Below are positions 35,524 through 47,850 of a stretch of DNA of 64,000 nucleotides, in pieces. How positions within the stretch are numbered: position 1 is the first letter of the stretch; each line of letters starts with the position of its first letter. The stretch comes from Pogonophryne albipinna. Its lineage: Eukaryota; Chordata; Actinopteri; Perciformes; Artedidraconidae. The stretch spans positions 11,551,563 to 11,615,562 of the forward strand of contig CM053247.1 in assembly GCA_028583405.1 (NCBI GenBank), read 5' to 3'. The translations under genes were made by a program, and so were the position numbers. Below the pieces are notes generated by a model. It was not told the DNA's origin. It did no database searches and saw nothing but the letters and a program-made list of their open reading frames with translations.

Positions 35524-37959
35524 CAGGGGAGAGAAACACCATTCTTCATGAATCACAGCATGGATGCATTTATCACACACTTAAGCAACCACTATTGTAC
35601 AGCCTTTTTCAAAGAGCTGGCGAATGCAGCGAGGAGGAAGGTCCTGTCCTTTTGTGCTTGCTCCTCAAAAAATATGATTGCCATACCAGTAAAAGGGGAA
35701 AAGACTCAAATGAATACCAAAGAAAAATGCCATTTGTACAGTACATCATTTACTCGCAGAGTTTTACCTTGAATACTTTGTTTTCTATTGCATTCCTCCA
35801 GGGTGAAGGGAGCAAAACATAACATATCCTCGATTCATTTAATGATATGGAGGCTCTGTTTAAAAATATCGATCAAAACATTAACAAACTCTGACACAGC
35901 TCATGCAGTTTAATCATTTAGGTATTACGTTTTGATAGTTTTTGATTAAACCCTACTATTTACAACTCCACTAAGGTCTCATGCTTCCTTCGACCTCCAT
36001 TTGCTTTTACCCATTTCATGGTTCTCCTTTCGACATAGAGAAATGCTGGAAAAATTACATTTTATTTAAGAATTCAATGTAACACAAGGTATGTGTATGA
36101 GAGCTTCACGCCTGACAATATCCACACGTCTTATGATTAAACATCAATGATGGGAATACTAGTTGATTGATTGCACAACATTACATCTTGTTTTTATTTC
36201 ACGGTCATCAGGAGATAAATTGCAATTAGTGCAATGTTATCAAGTGCACCAGAATGATTTTTCAACATTTCAGTTTTTTCCGTGTGCAGCTGAAAGAATA
36301 TTATCAGTTTTTTCAAAGTTTGTAGGGATTAAACATATCATAAATATGTTCATTATAAGTGATTATAGATTGGACAACAGTTTTATATGTTGTATCAGGA
36401 AATGTAACTTTTGATAAATTGTGATTAATTAGTTAATAAGAAGGGTGTCAAGTTTAGTTACAAAGACTTAAACAGAGTGTGTATTTGCTTTCTTTCCAAG
36501 TTAAAAAAGCTTGATATGGCATGTAACTCCTTCTTAGTTGGGGAGCTGTAATGATCTTTTGTACAGCAATAACGAGATATTGTGACAATTGTGAAATGCA
36601 AATGATTCCTTTAATAAAGCAGCACATTTTTAGTAACTAAGCTTTGTCAAATGGCAACTGGAAACAAGACCATTATGAACTGTATTGACGGCTGACCTTT
36701 AACAGGCCAGCGTGATGTGTTTGTGGTCTCACATCACCTTGTCTGTATGGCTGTTGTTCCTCCACTTAGTGAGCACCAGTTGAATCAGTCATCAAATGAA
36801 CGTCTCTCTGACAATGTTCGGCAACCAGAAGCTTTAAAACTGTCAAGTCAAAGCCAGCATCACCCTCTCTCCTCAGACCCTCAAATTGAATAAGAGAAAA
36901 CTCTTATAAAAAAACTGGAAAGAGAATGGAAGAAACATACGGCAGAGGAATGATTCTTCTCAGACAGACATGCAGTAGATGTTGTGTGTACTGAATAAAC
37001 ATAGACTTTTATATATATAGATTGATGACGCATCTTCTCCTTCTTCGACTGCACAAAGGTGACATCTAAATATCCTGCACGAAGAACCAGATTGACATCA
37101 TGTACAGAGGGTTGTTGCCAATGGAAAGCCAAGCCAGGCCAAGCTGCTACGTTAGCCTCACAGCAGCTGTTTGGCCAGAAAGACACAACAACTGAGCATA
37201 ATATTTAAATAAATAAATAATTGATTAAATTGTCACATGCTCTATTTTGTTTTGTTTTATATTGTTTTGCTCAAAATACCAACAGACCACCCATTGTAGC
37301 CATGCCTCATACCCCTCTATTTCAGCCACGTAACAAAAGTGACACGTTCTTTCTTCAGTGTTTAACGCTAGAACAGTGCCATTATATGTATTATATATAT
37401 AACAACTTTACTCTAAACTGACTTTGAACATGTATCAGTGGGAGAATGATAGAAACCATATTTTGCTTGATCGCACAGTTTTTGGAAGAGGGCGGGGTCT
37501 ATGATCGACACTGCAGCCAGCCAACAGGAGCAATGGAGATGTTTTGGCGTCACTTTTGACAATACCGACAAATAGTCAAATTATTGTGCAGACAATCCAA
37601 ATGACAATAATGATAAAAAGAATGAAAGCTTTAATGAAGACAATGAATCGGGCAGGATGTCAAGCAGCTTCTAGATGCCGCTAAATAGAACCTGAGCAAC
37701 ACGACCTCCTCTCAACATGCAGTCTGAGTGAGGACAGGCGGCACAAACACTCCGTAAGAATAAAGCGACAGGCACTTGGCTTTCATTGTCTTTGGGCCAG
37801 TGATTTGTCACTGAGTTTATCTGCCTCATTACACATTTATTCCAGCAACATATAATCACGTTCTCAATTGTCCTCAGAGTCCTGTTCTCACCTTATCCAC
37901 TTCTGGAGAGCAGGGCGACATACTCCAGGTCTAGAAGATTCTGCTCGCTGTTTTAGTCT
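35524..37959. other. adamts3-like intron, unique sequence
   Basis: This is AT-rich intron. No coding exon with splice signals, RNA gene or element end was recognised. Confidence 0.45.
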
Positions 37960-37967
37960 GTATAAAG

Positions 37968-39307
37968 CAGAGGTGCCCAGTACGTCGACTGGGGGGGGCA
38001 ATGCTGGTAGATCGCGAGTCATTCATAAAAAAAAAAAATCCAGCTCCGTTAAAATAGACAAAACAGGTTTTGATCCCTCCTCCCTTGGCCTCCCTGCCAC
38101 TTACTTCAGGAGTTTACTTGATTGACAGAAAAAGCGACCTATCGCTTTCCAGTCTGTTAACCCAGAATGCAAAGCGATACAAAATCAGTCAAAACTCAAA
38201 TTAAGTTAAAGAGACAAACAAGAGACAAACAACAAAATGAGTGCGGGACCGAGCAAAAAGCTAAAGACATACCACTTCCACACAGAATGGGAGGAAGAAT
38301 ATTTTGTTGTGATGTCACATTCAAAGTTTATTTGCCTTATTTGTAAAGCAAGCGTCGCTCTCGCTGGTCGCTCTGCCAAAGAAAGGTAACGTGGAGAGGC
38401 ATTATCGGAGTGTTCACAAGGCATATGACAGCGACTTCCCTCTGAGTAGCGAGTTGAGAAAGGTCATGTATTATTGCTACAAAAACATTATCTCGCAGTC
38501 TTAGTGTCGCCAACTCGTTTCTAACATGCAAAAAGACAAACAAATGCGTCTATGGTCGGTGTATTTTCGACCTTTCCAATCCAGCCGAGATCTCTCTCTC
38601 CCCCGTCTGTGTGCGAGGGGGCGGGGCAGTTTACACACAGAAGGAGGAATGCACCGGGTTCGACTGTCTTTCTAGTAGCGCTGTAGCCCCATCCACGAGT
38701 AACGTTTCCACGTCAGGTGTTCTGTATGCTAGCAGCAACACAAGGAGTTAACTAAATTATACAAACATGGGTTAATGACTAGAGGTAACTGAGTTATTTA
38801 GTTTGTTAAAGTTTCAGCTATTCTGTTTACAGTTCTGTCATCACATTATTTAATACGATTTGTTAAAACATTGTTGTTTCTTTTGATGTGAAATATTATT
38901 TATTGTATTTAAATAAAAAGCAATGTTAATTTTGTAAACAATTTGTTAATTTAATATATGTATTTTTGAATCAAGTATTAATCTTTATTGTCTTCATTGT
39001 TAGTTTCCACATGCCTAAAACAACCTCAAGCTAAATCTAAACGTTGATGGCTAAATAAGAGCTTGGAGAAATTGTGCAAGGCATACAGTAATAGTCTGAA
39101 TAGTCGATTAGTCGTTTCATTAATCGATAGATTAATCGATTATCAAATGAGTCGTTTGTTGCAGCCCTATTATAGTTATCCCATGTATAAATAAAACGTG
39201 TTATTCAGCAACCCTTGAAATTTGGGATTTTATTTTTGGTTGGTAGACCTCGGTGAGCTGGTCATTTCAAAAGTAGCTCAACAGCCCAAAAAGTGTGGGC
39301 ACCCCTG
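37968..39307 (+). mobile_element. hAT element with BED-finger relic, TSD gtataaag
   Basis: It begins cagaggtgcccag and ends tgggcacccctg, flanked by gtataaag at 37960-37967 and 39308-39315 (perfect). Both ends carry agtagctc/tagatcgcga style subterminal motifs. It encodes only a truncated N-terminal transposase piece. Near 39100-39165 lies gattagtcgtttcattaatcg and gttgcagccct, the end of a different hAT family, suggesting one more partial insertion. Confidence 0.92.
38237..38475 (+). pseudogene. BED zinc-finger part of a hAT transposase
   Basis: The frame MSAGPSKKLKTYHFHTEWEE, EYFVVMSHSKFICLICKASV, ALAGRSAKER stops at 38387-38389. It continues one frame over as NVERHYRSVHKAYDSDFPLS and SELRKV. 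CLIC plus HYRSVH supply the Cys2/His2 ligands of a BED finger. Proteins with this opening are annotated in fish as GTF2IRD2-like or SPIN-related hAT products. The catalytic core is absent. Confidence 0.8.
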
Positions 39308-39530
39308 GTATAAAGCAACCAGCAGGCTCAGTGTGACCCCAACTACAGAGGGGTTATTTGTGTCGGGAAAAAACACAATAAATGCTGCTGATTCTGAACT
39401 CACATCCAGTCGAGAGTACCGTTATGAGCTAAATCGCAAGCTAAAATTACACTGTGTGTTCTCCCACACGCTGATCTGCTCGCTTCCAAAAGGTCGGTCA
39501 AAAGGGTGCTCTCAACATCACACCAACCTC

Positions 39531-41511
39531 CAGGGCCGTGTCTAGCTTTTTGGGGGCCCTATGCAAGATGCTGTTTGGGGGCCCTAGATTTGACAGTTTT
39601 TTTAACTACAATGGGGGGGATTCCGAAGCCTTAAAGATGATCTGTGGAGATGCATCAATCTGTTACACTTTAATAGGAAAACCAAGCAATTGAAAATTAC
39701 AAAAAATGATATTAAAAAGGTAAACAATAAGGCTCCTCTATGTCCAACGATAATTTGGACTTTATTACCCCAAAAACCCAAGCCACAGCTTTGCTATCAT
39801 TGCAGGACACAGCCCCACCTAGTGTCAGCAGAAAGTATTACAAATAATGATTACAAAAAAATGCAAAAAATAAATAACAAAATATATAAAATATATTTTA
39901 AGATCATGGTTAATCATCTGATTCGTCTGTACATTGCTGTTTTAGTCTGTGTTCTTGTGTCTACAGTGTGTGCCTATTGAGCTGTTTAGAGCCATGTGGG
40001 ACAAAACACGATCATGCCCCTCCCTCTCCCTGTCTAAGTGAACGGTGACTATAAAAACTACACTGCGCATGCTCAGAGTATTATTCTATTTAATGTGTGT
40101 GGCAAAAAAATAATGACCATAGGGGCACTGAGCTGCCATCCCCACCATACGTCATCTCACATAATTCAGAGCTGATTGGCTGTAAGTACGTGTGCCGTGA
40201 AAAGTGTGGTGTGCGAAGAGGAGACGAGAGACGCGTCCTAAAACCAGGAAGTAAGCTGCGCATGGCTTCCCTCCACAAAAAAGCAATGAGATTTCTCCAT
40301 GGGATTTTAGAAAATAGCTCAAAATAAGATCTGTGGGAAACGTACCTGTTAGATAAATGCACGTTTTGTTCAGCCAGATAATATCCTACTTTTATAATTT
40401 TCTAATCATAAATCTATCGATTAGATTTATGATAGACTTTTGAAACTAGAAGAAGATAAGGAGGACTTTTACAAAAAAGTAATAGATTTTTGTCCAGAAG
40501 GATAGGCAAATGGACTTCATCTTCAAGTCAAGGTAAGACCGCAATTTTATTGAAAATGGGATCTTACTAAGAGAGAACAATTCAATATTTAAATGATAAA
40601 ATTACATTTTTTGGGTATCCTTTAGTTGAACTGTCTGTTTAAAATTAATTGAAGCATCAGACTGAAAAAGCTTTTGAAAATAATATTATATTTTGATTTA
40701 GGTCAAAATATAATATTTGTAAACCTGAAGAGTCAGTGCCAGTGCCTTACCAGCCATCTACCTCACTGCAGAAGCTTATATATAGACATCTACTTTGTTT
40801 GTGCCCCACCACTTTTGTACATATAAAAACGCCACTGCGAACACAGGAGGGGGCTTGGCTGTCTACAAATAAAGACGGCTCATTTTAATTCTCCCCAAAT
40901 ATATTGAGGCTGAACCTGAACTTTGAATTCTCTGCTCCCATCATAATCTTGGCGATCTTGTTAAAATTGTGAATGCAGAATTAAAAATACTATGTAACTG
41001 GTTTGCAGTTAATAAATTATCCCTTAATGTGGCCAAAACATATTACATGTTATTCAATCTGAGAGTAGAAATGACTGTATTATACGGATTTGTAATACAG
41101 AGATAGAAAAAGTTGGTGCATGTAGATTTTTAGGATTGCTTGTTGACGAAAAACTCAATTGGAAGCACCATATAAATTATGTACAGACTAAACTGTCAAA
41201 AACAATAGGTATTTTGTATCATACTAAGAACATTCTTGAAGAAAAGATACTCTTTATAACAGTCTTTTTCTCCCTTACCGTTACTACTGCTCCGAAATAT
41301 GGGGAAACACGTACTCAACAAATCTACAAAAAATAATAACATCCCAAAAAAAGTATTATGAATAGTCTGTGGTGTTGGTAAATATGAACACACAACTCCC
41401 ATATTTAAAACATTTAAATTGTAAAAAAAATACTTTCAGCTTGGGGGCCCCCTAGTCGCCGCGGGGGCCCTATGCCCCCGCATAGTCCGCCTATAGGAAC
41501 AAACGGCCCTG
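39531..41511. mobile_element. hAT-type element, TSD ccaacctc
   Basis: It begins cagggccgtgtctagctttt and ends ggaacaaacggccctg, flanked by ccaacctc at 39523-39530 and 41512-41519 (perfect). Subterminal tgggggccc repeats are present at both ends. It contains no transposase but holds a LINE fragment at 40900-41420. Confidence 0.92.
40900..41425 (+). pseudogene. LINE reverse transcriptase thumb fragment
   Basis: With frameshifts the plus strand reads NELKILCNWFAVNKLSLNVA, KTYYMLFN, then KVGACRFLGLLVDEKLNWKH, HINYVQTKLSKTIGILYHTK. FLGxxxDExLxWxxHI followed by a helix-rich segment is diagnostic of the region after YADD in CR1/L2/Rex-type LINEs. Neither end is present. It is nested in the hAT 39531-41511. 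Confidence 0.75.
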
Positions 41512-42529
41512 CCAACCTCCCAACAGCTACAACCAAACATTGACACGATACGACTCACTTCCTCTCCCTCCTCCCTCTCCGTTCACCCGGCTCACAGACA
41601 CTGAGTGTTACATTTCCCAGCGCATCTCTTTAGAGGAAAGCTGGAGACTGGTAGGTTAACTGATCAATACCACTGACTTGATTTATTTTTCAGATGAAAT
41701 GTCGATCGCAAATCTTTCTATGTTGTGTATAGTGTTTCAAAACGGCAGTTCTTTTCTGTTGTCCTCTTAGGTGCTGTCTTCAGGATGGAAGCTTTTTTTT
41801 CCCTAGGGCTGTCAAAATAATGCATGAATGTGAGCGGATTCACTTGTTATTAAGACATTGATGCAGGGGCGGTTCTAGGGGGGGCCAGTGCCCCCCTAAC
41901 ACTGACCTCTGACCCCCCTGTGGCCCCCCTAACAATGACATTTTTATTTTTTATTTTTTTTTAATGTATATTTTCTGGTACTCGGTTTGCCAAAAACCGC
42001 AGGATTTTGTTGCTGTAATGTGAGATTGTGCAGACACCCTTATGTAAAGTAGAGATGTAACTGTTCATTGCCTTTATTTTTATATAAATATGGTGTTAGT
42101 GCAAACATTGCACTATAACTTAAAGAGCCTGTGACACGAGTTTCCCCCATCATCCAAACCCATCAATTTGAGTAAATATTGTCCCCTTGAAAACCGTTAC
42201 TGAACTGATTTTGGATATTTGTACTTTGATAACCATTAATCTGCCCTTCAATGTTGAGCATATCCTGGATCTTCTCGGGGATTCTTCAAGTCCCGCCAAA
42301 TTATGGGTGACGTCATTGCGGGCACAGCGCTCCAGCTGCACCGTTCAGGATCCCAGCATCTGCATGCAAACGCAGATGGCGCACACAGCAGCAAGCTCAG
42401 ACAGCGATGACAGTTTAATTTTGAACGTGTCTGAGAGCTCATATGAGGCTGAAGGATCGGTTTATGTTGTATCTGTTAGAAGTTTAGGAATTAGGTGCGT
42501 CAATATGGGCGATCATACGGTCATGTAAC

Positions 42530-43407
42530 CAGTGGTGGACTGGGACTAAAAATCATCCCGGGACTCTCGACCGGCCCACTTCGGTACCGCTAGTAAATTG
42601 TCAACGGGGGGAGTGGGGGATGTCGGGGGCGGCGGGTGCTGTAGGCTGGGGAAGGCTAAGCCTTCCCAAATATTTGTATCACTGCATCCTGGTAAAATAC
42701 AAATATAATGTATAATGTCTGTGTCTTTGACATTAGCGCTGCTAGCCACCTGTGCCCTGTACTACGAAGCCAGTTCAACATACCCTGGATATGTTTGAGT
42801 AACAAAAAAACTAACAACAAACTAACAAACGAGATCTCGCTAAGCGGTCCTACGACGCTGGTTATTAACTCGGTAAATCAAGCCAGGGTTTCTCTCACCA
42901 GCTGAGAGCGCGTTCACGTCTAAGACACGAGTGGATCTGACTTTAATTACATTTGACTTGAGTGTTTCGTCAACATAATGTGTTGCTTAAAATAATACTT
43001 CTGCATACAGTATGTGACACTGTAAGTGTTGCACGGCCAGATACGGCTGGAGAAGCTGACTCAGATAAGGAAATATATGATATATTATGATATTATATGA
43101 TCGATGATCTGATTGATGATGTAATATGAATGATAAGTGCGACACGTCGGCGTCTTCTCTGCATACGGCAGTTTAAACTGTATTTCCTTTATCCTGTAAT
43201 ATAACTTGAGAGATTTAAACTCCGCACACTGAGTTGATCTCTTTTCTATACACGCCGGAGACGGGCAGCGTCAGGTAAAATAAGTTATTTAGCCTTCCCA
43301 AACCTGAGCCTCACGCGCCGCCTATGGGGATGTACTAGTGACTTATCCGACCGGCCCACTTCGGTACCGGCCCATCGGGATTCGTCCCGATGGCCAGTCC
43401 GCCACTG
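42530..43407. mobile_element. Nested hAT-like element without matching TSD
   Basis: It begins cagtggtggactgggactaa and ends gatggccagtccgccactg. The motif ccggcccacttcggtacc appears near both ends. Flanks are catgtaac and cacccagc, which do not match, so the ends may come from different copies or one flank has changed. Its middle is the hAT at 42624-43325. Confidence 0.65.
42624..43325. mobile_element. Innermost hAT-like element, TSD ggggatgt
   Basis: The 702-bp segment begins cgggggcggcgggtgctgta and ends tcacgcgccgcctat, flanked by ggggatgt at 42616-42623 and 43326-43333 (perfect). aaggctaagccttcccaaat near the left is mirrored by tttagccttcccaaac at the right. It is related to the fragment starting at 24889. 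It is non-coding. Confidence 0.82.
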
Positions 43408-44684
43408 CACCCAGCACGTAAACTGTCAACGGGGGGAGCCTCGCTGCGGGGAAACGGTGGACCTAGTGTCCCGATCGGAGTGGGAATACTAATAATAATC
43501 CGTGCATTTTATCCATTAATTTCCCCAACATTGTGGTAAAAAAAAACACACGTTTAATCCATGTTGGTGTACTACAACTACAAAAAGCATCGGTTTGTTT
43601 TTAGATCACATCCTACGGGAGGAAATTCAGCAGCTCTCACTACCGATTAGTAATCCTAATTTAATCATCATCTTCACCACGATCATTTATGTTTATGTTC
43701 GCCGAATTGACATGAAAGCACTGACAAATATGAATATACTGTAGTCAACTTCATTAAAACGTTATTAACGTGCCTAAACTCAGTAATTCACAATTTCTAC
43801 GCATGACAACACACTTTGTCCGTGTTTCGCTCTCTCACCGCACAGTGAAGCGTTCCCGCATTGACGTCACTTCCGGCTTCCCCCAAAACTTCAAAATGAC
43901 TCGAAGGAATTTCCCCGCGATGTTCGAAATTATTGATATTTATCGGAACGGTATCGCATCTTATTTTTTAAACTGATGGTTCGAGATGACTAGTAGCCCA
44001 ATATTTCATTGCACAACAGTTGTTGGGATGCTGTCACAGGCTCTTTAAGTTGAAGCTAACAGTAATAACTATAAGATCTATCTGAAATAAATAAGTGTAC
44101 TGAAACAAATACCAATAACTGTATTGCATTGTTTTCTTATGCGCAATTACTTCATACTGTCTAGTTCTCTTTTTCGTCCTGCATTTATTGTGCCCCCCTC
44201 AGAAAATAACTGGCCCCCCAGTGGCCCCCCAAGTCAAATTGGTCTAGAACCGCCACTGCATTGATGCAATACTGCATACAAGCAGAGTTTGCCCTTACAT
44301 AGTGCCTTCTATGGTGTATCATATGGCACATAATGAAGAATAAATTAATTGAAATTGTTCGATTAGAATCCATAGCTACATTGACAGCATGGAGGTTTGT
44401 CTCCTGCTGTCTTTTTTGTGACGCACAGCAGTCACATATAAAATATTAGTGGCAGTGAATGTGTGTCTGTCGTAGGCCTACTGTATGAAGGCCGTCAGTG
44501 TCGATCCAAAACAGGCATCAGTTAGACCACCAATCCCAATGTTACAAGAGAGAACTGAGATTATTTATGAGAAAAAGGGTGAACCCTGAAATAGCTAAAC
44601 TGTTCAAAGCTAACAGCTAAATAATAATACATGTTCCTTCCTTGTTTAAATCTGGTGCCTGTATTATTCCCACTAAATCTCTTA

Positions 44685-45190
44685 TGCGGCTTTCACACCA
44701 GCGCTTTTCCCGTTCTAGCTCCGAGCTAGAGCTTTTCTGGTTCAGCTCCGGTTTCCCTTTTCTGCTCCCGCTTTGTTCACACCACACAGAGCCGGGTTGG
44801 TACTGCGTCATTGCCTCATCGTTTGCGTCATGTAACCGTTTACGTGCCTGCTTCATAAAAGCCAAACCGCGCGAAAATCCCTCACATCGACAACAACAAC
44901 AATGGACCACTGCTGCTTAGTTTGAGGTTTTCCATCGTTGTGTACAAACTGGATAAAACGCGGGCATCTGTTGTTGTTCAGGAGGTTGATCCCGCCCATG
45001 CCCCTGCCCCCGCCTCGATGTAAGAGAGACGTAAGCGGCGCCGCCTCTTAGCTCCGGAATCTTGAAGCTGGAAACGAACCGGATTCCGGAGCTAAGAGGC
45101 GGCGCCATTGCGGTGTGAAGAGGAAAAAACGGTACTTTTCAGGCTCTAGCTCCGAGCCGGCCCTGAAAACGAGTTGGTGTGAAAGGGGCA
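44685..45190. mobile_element. Harbinger-like MITE, TSD TTA
   Basis: The ends tgcggctttcacacc and tgcccctttcacacc (from the right) differ at two of 15 positions. They are flanked by TTA at 44682-44684 and 45191-45193. Both arms carry ctagctccgagc repeats. The 506-bp copy has no transposase. Confidence 0.8.
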
Positions 45191-45289
45191 TTACTGTATC
45201 TCCAGTTTGGTAGACTTAATTTTCCTAATAAATTACATTCAGTTAAGAAAATTGATCATAGCCTTCCTCTCCAACGTGTTTCCCTAACC

Positions 45290-46075
45290 CAGTGGTTTTC
45301 AAACTGTGGGGCGCGACCCCTGGTGGGTCGCGGAGGTACTGCAGGGGGGTCGCGTGAAAAAAAATGTATTTTATTATTTTCTCCTTTTAGCTTTGTGAAG
45401 CACCTTGAGAAGACGTTGTTTTTAAAGTGCACCTATATAAATCAAATGTATTGTTATTATTATTCAATTGTAAACAAACACTGCTCGAAAATATCTCATT
45501 GGTCAGAGAGCTGTGGGCATAATGCTGCCTTTTGCAACATTACTTGTGTGAGATAGGCTTTTTCTGCTGTTGCTGCCATCAAAACATACAGATCAAAGCT
45601 GAACATTGAGAATGAACTGAGAGGGGCAGTCTCAAAACAACAGCCCCGGTTTGAGAAGATCTGCAAGGGAAAGCAAGCACACACAAGTAATTGATAAACT
45701 AGTGTGGAATAGGAATGGTAACGTGATGTGATCGTTTGCAACCTGCAGTAGAAATAGTAGTTAATTAATATATTTTCCTTAAAGAAATTTGAATTTAAAA
45801 ATCTACTACTCAGGGAAGAAGGCCAACCAGTTTTAATTAGGCCAAATTAATTCACAGTATCTATTACAAGCACTTTTGTTCATGTGTAATCCTATAATAA
45901 AATATAAAATTATAGTTGGATCTTTGTATCTTCTTATTATTAGTAGAGAAAATGTAATGTTTTTACAACAATATACAACTAATCCTACCAATATAGATGG
46001 GAACCGGGTTGGGGGGTCCCGAAAATATTTCCAATACCCAAGGGGGTCCCGACTGAAAAAGTTTGGGAACCACTG
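45290..46075 (+). mobile_element. hAT (Charlie-like) element, TSD ccctaacc
   Basis: It begins cagtggttttcaaactgtgg and ends gtttgggaaccactg, flanked by ccctaacc at 45282-45289 and 46076-46083 (perfect). ggggcgcgaccc and gggggtcccgac are the subterminal repeats. It retains the last ~50 codons of the transposase and is otherwise deleted. Confidence 0.94.
45541..45694 (+). pseudogene. hAT transposase C-terminal dimerisation relic
   Basis: After one frameshift the frame reads YLCEIGFSAVAAIKTYRSKL, NIENELRGAVSKQQPRFEKI, CKGKQAHTSN then stop. CExxFSAxxxIKxxxRSxLxxEneLR is the hallmark carboxyl end of Charlie/SCAND3-type hAT transposases. The remainder of the enzyme is missing. Confidence 0.85.
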
Positions 46076-46089
46076 CCCTAACCCAAAAT

Positions 46090-46575
46090 ACATAGAAACC
46101 CCCACTCACATGCTTTTGGTATATTGGGGTTTAAAGCTGTTATTCATGGTGAGGTGGTTCTTCCAACTTTTATGGCAACAGTTTGGGGCCCAACATGAAA
46201 TTGTCCGTGTGCACAAATCCACGCCCAAGAAGAAAATCGTTTTTCCACTTGGTGTGGAAGAACTTGGCTAGGCCAGCACAGAGCTCTGACCTTAACCCAA
46301 TCCAACACCTCTGGGATGGACTTTGACGTCAGGTGTGAGCCAGATCTTATTAACCAAAATTGTCTGGGTTTGACATCACTGGTGCAGTTGCAGCTGAATG
46401 GGATATAAATACCTGCAGCCATGCCATGCCAACATCTGATGGAAAGTATAACCCCAGGAGGGGAGTCTGATGTAGCAGCAGATTAATGCCTGTGGTTTCT
46501 AAATGGCATTATCAAGAATGTCATGTGGGTGTGAAGTTCAGGAGTCCATAAACTTGTGTCAAAATGTACCACAGT
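46090..46575 (+). pseudogene. Tc1-like transposon 3' remnant
   Basis: The sequence follows the well-known teleost Tc1-like 3' region: ggaagaacttggctaggcca, tctgaccttaacccaatcca, acacctctgggatggacttt, then cagcagattaatgcctgtgg and ggagtccataaacttgtgtc. SDLNPIQHLWD-like residues are recoverable, which is the third catalytic (E) region. 5' half and terminal TA sites are not identifiable. Confidence 0.7.
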
Positions 46576-46675
46576 GCTATGTTTACCTGCTGTGATAAGT
46601 ATCGTGTTTGGGTGGATCTGCTAGAATCAACACAACACTGGATAGGGAACTCCGAACTGCAGAACATTTGAGTAA

Positions 46676-47850
46676 GGCCCCGGCCACACAAGGACGAAAA
46701 CGGTCGTTTGCGTTACTGTTTAGTGTCATATAGACCAGTGGTTCCCAACCTTCTTTCCCAAGAGCCCCCCCAAATGACTCCTGTTGGAAGTTGCACCGCC
46801 CCCCCCCCACACACACACACACGGGGGGGGGCGCAACAGCGGTAATTAAAGTTTAAAAGTCTAAAAAATGCTACAACTACTGTCCCAAACTGGATGAATG
46901 TGAAGTATTTTGTTAAAGGAGGATGGAAGCGTAATTAAGGAGCACTATTGGAGTGACTTTGATGGTTATTGGACTCAGGATTAATTAATTTGGATTCCCG
47001 CTGTATGAAGAAATTAAAGGACGGCAAGTGGAAACAATTCACAAAGGGATTAAACTGTTTAAAACACATGCTCAAAGTAAGCCGGATTTTGCCGATGTGT
47101 TTATGTGGATTCAAAAGTCGTAAATAATCTACAAAATGGAGGAGACCGATCTGATTGGAGCAACTGTGACAAATAATCCAACTGAAACCGGCATGGAAAA
47201 TGACTATGTTTTAAAAATGCGCTTATCCAGACAAGCCTGGTTTGGACACTCTTTCTCTCGATATGGACATAAAGGCGAGTGAAGTCTAATCTGACAGGAC
47301 GGAGACACCTCTCAAACTACTAGTTATAAATATGTTTATTTTTACTGTCGGCCGGGTCACTCATTACTGGATCAGCTGCTGCATGAAACAGACACTGACG
47401 CTGTCCGAAGAGAGGGAGGAAAAAGAGAGGCTCCATGTATTTTATTATTATATTATATAGATTCGTTATTCATTTGTTTTAAAGCTCAATAAATAACAAA
47501 GAAGACCTTTGACCGGCACTTTTATAATTTTGTCCGGAAGATTTAAACTTTAATACACGTTGACTGGCGAAAAACTCTGCCCGGTTCCCTCGGCTCCCAC
47601 CTCGGAGAATAAACAGAAGGGCAACCATGACAACCATGCTTCTTCGCTGCTTTTGTGGAGGAAGTTACAGCGCCACGTACAGGCTCCTGCATATGTACTG
47701 CAGCTTCTCCAGCGGTTGGAGCTAAACGGAGCTGTCTCGTGTGGACGGACACTATCCGGTGAATATTGCGTGTGGACGGAAGCTTTTTTGCGATTGCGTT
47801 TGCGTTAATCCTATGCGTTTAGCCGTTTTCGTCCTCGTGTGGCCGGGGCC
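46676..47850. mobile_element. Harbinger-like element, TSD TAA
   Basis: The 28-bp ends ggccccggccacacaaggac... match with one difference and are flanked by TAA at 46673-46675 and 47851-47853. At 46738 a hAT-like end (cagtggttcccaaccttctt) begins inside it but has no partner, so it is a truncated nested fragment. No transposase is recognised in the 1175 bp. Confidence 0.87.

Larger units (their letters stand above)
42124..44044. mobile_element. Nested TTAA-flanked element
   Basis: TTAA at 42120-42123 and 44045-44048 border perfect 13-bp inverted ends (agagcctgtgaca). This is TTAA target specificity as in piggyBac or Kolobok. A short frame MQTQMAHTAASSDSDDSLIL near 42361 is not recognised as a transposase. 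It is interrupted at 42530-43407. Confidence 0.8.
41864..44258. mobile_element. hAT-type element (outer shell), TSD cattgatg
   Basis: It begins caggggcggttctagggggg and ends ttggtctagaaccgccactg, flanked by cattgatg at 41856-41863 and 44259-44266 (perfect). Subterminal ggcccccc blocks occur at both ends. Most of the 2.4-kb span is a TTAA element (42124-44044), which in turn carries two further hAT-like insertions. Confidence 0.93.

Noticed and set aside
41520..41855. Possible plus-strand exon ending ctggagactg/gtaggtt
   Set aside because: One donor-like site is not enough; there is no coding homology and it would be antisense within the adamts3-like intron.
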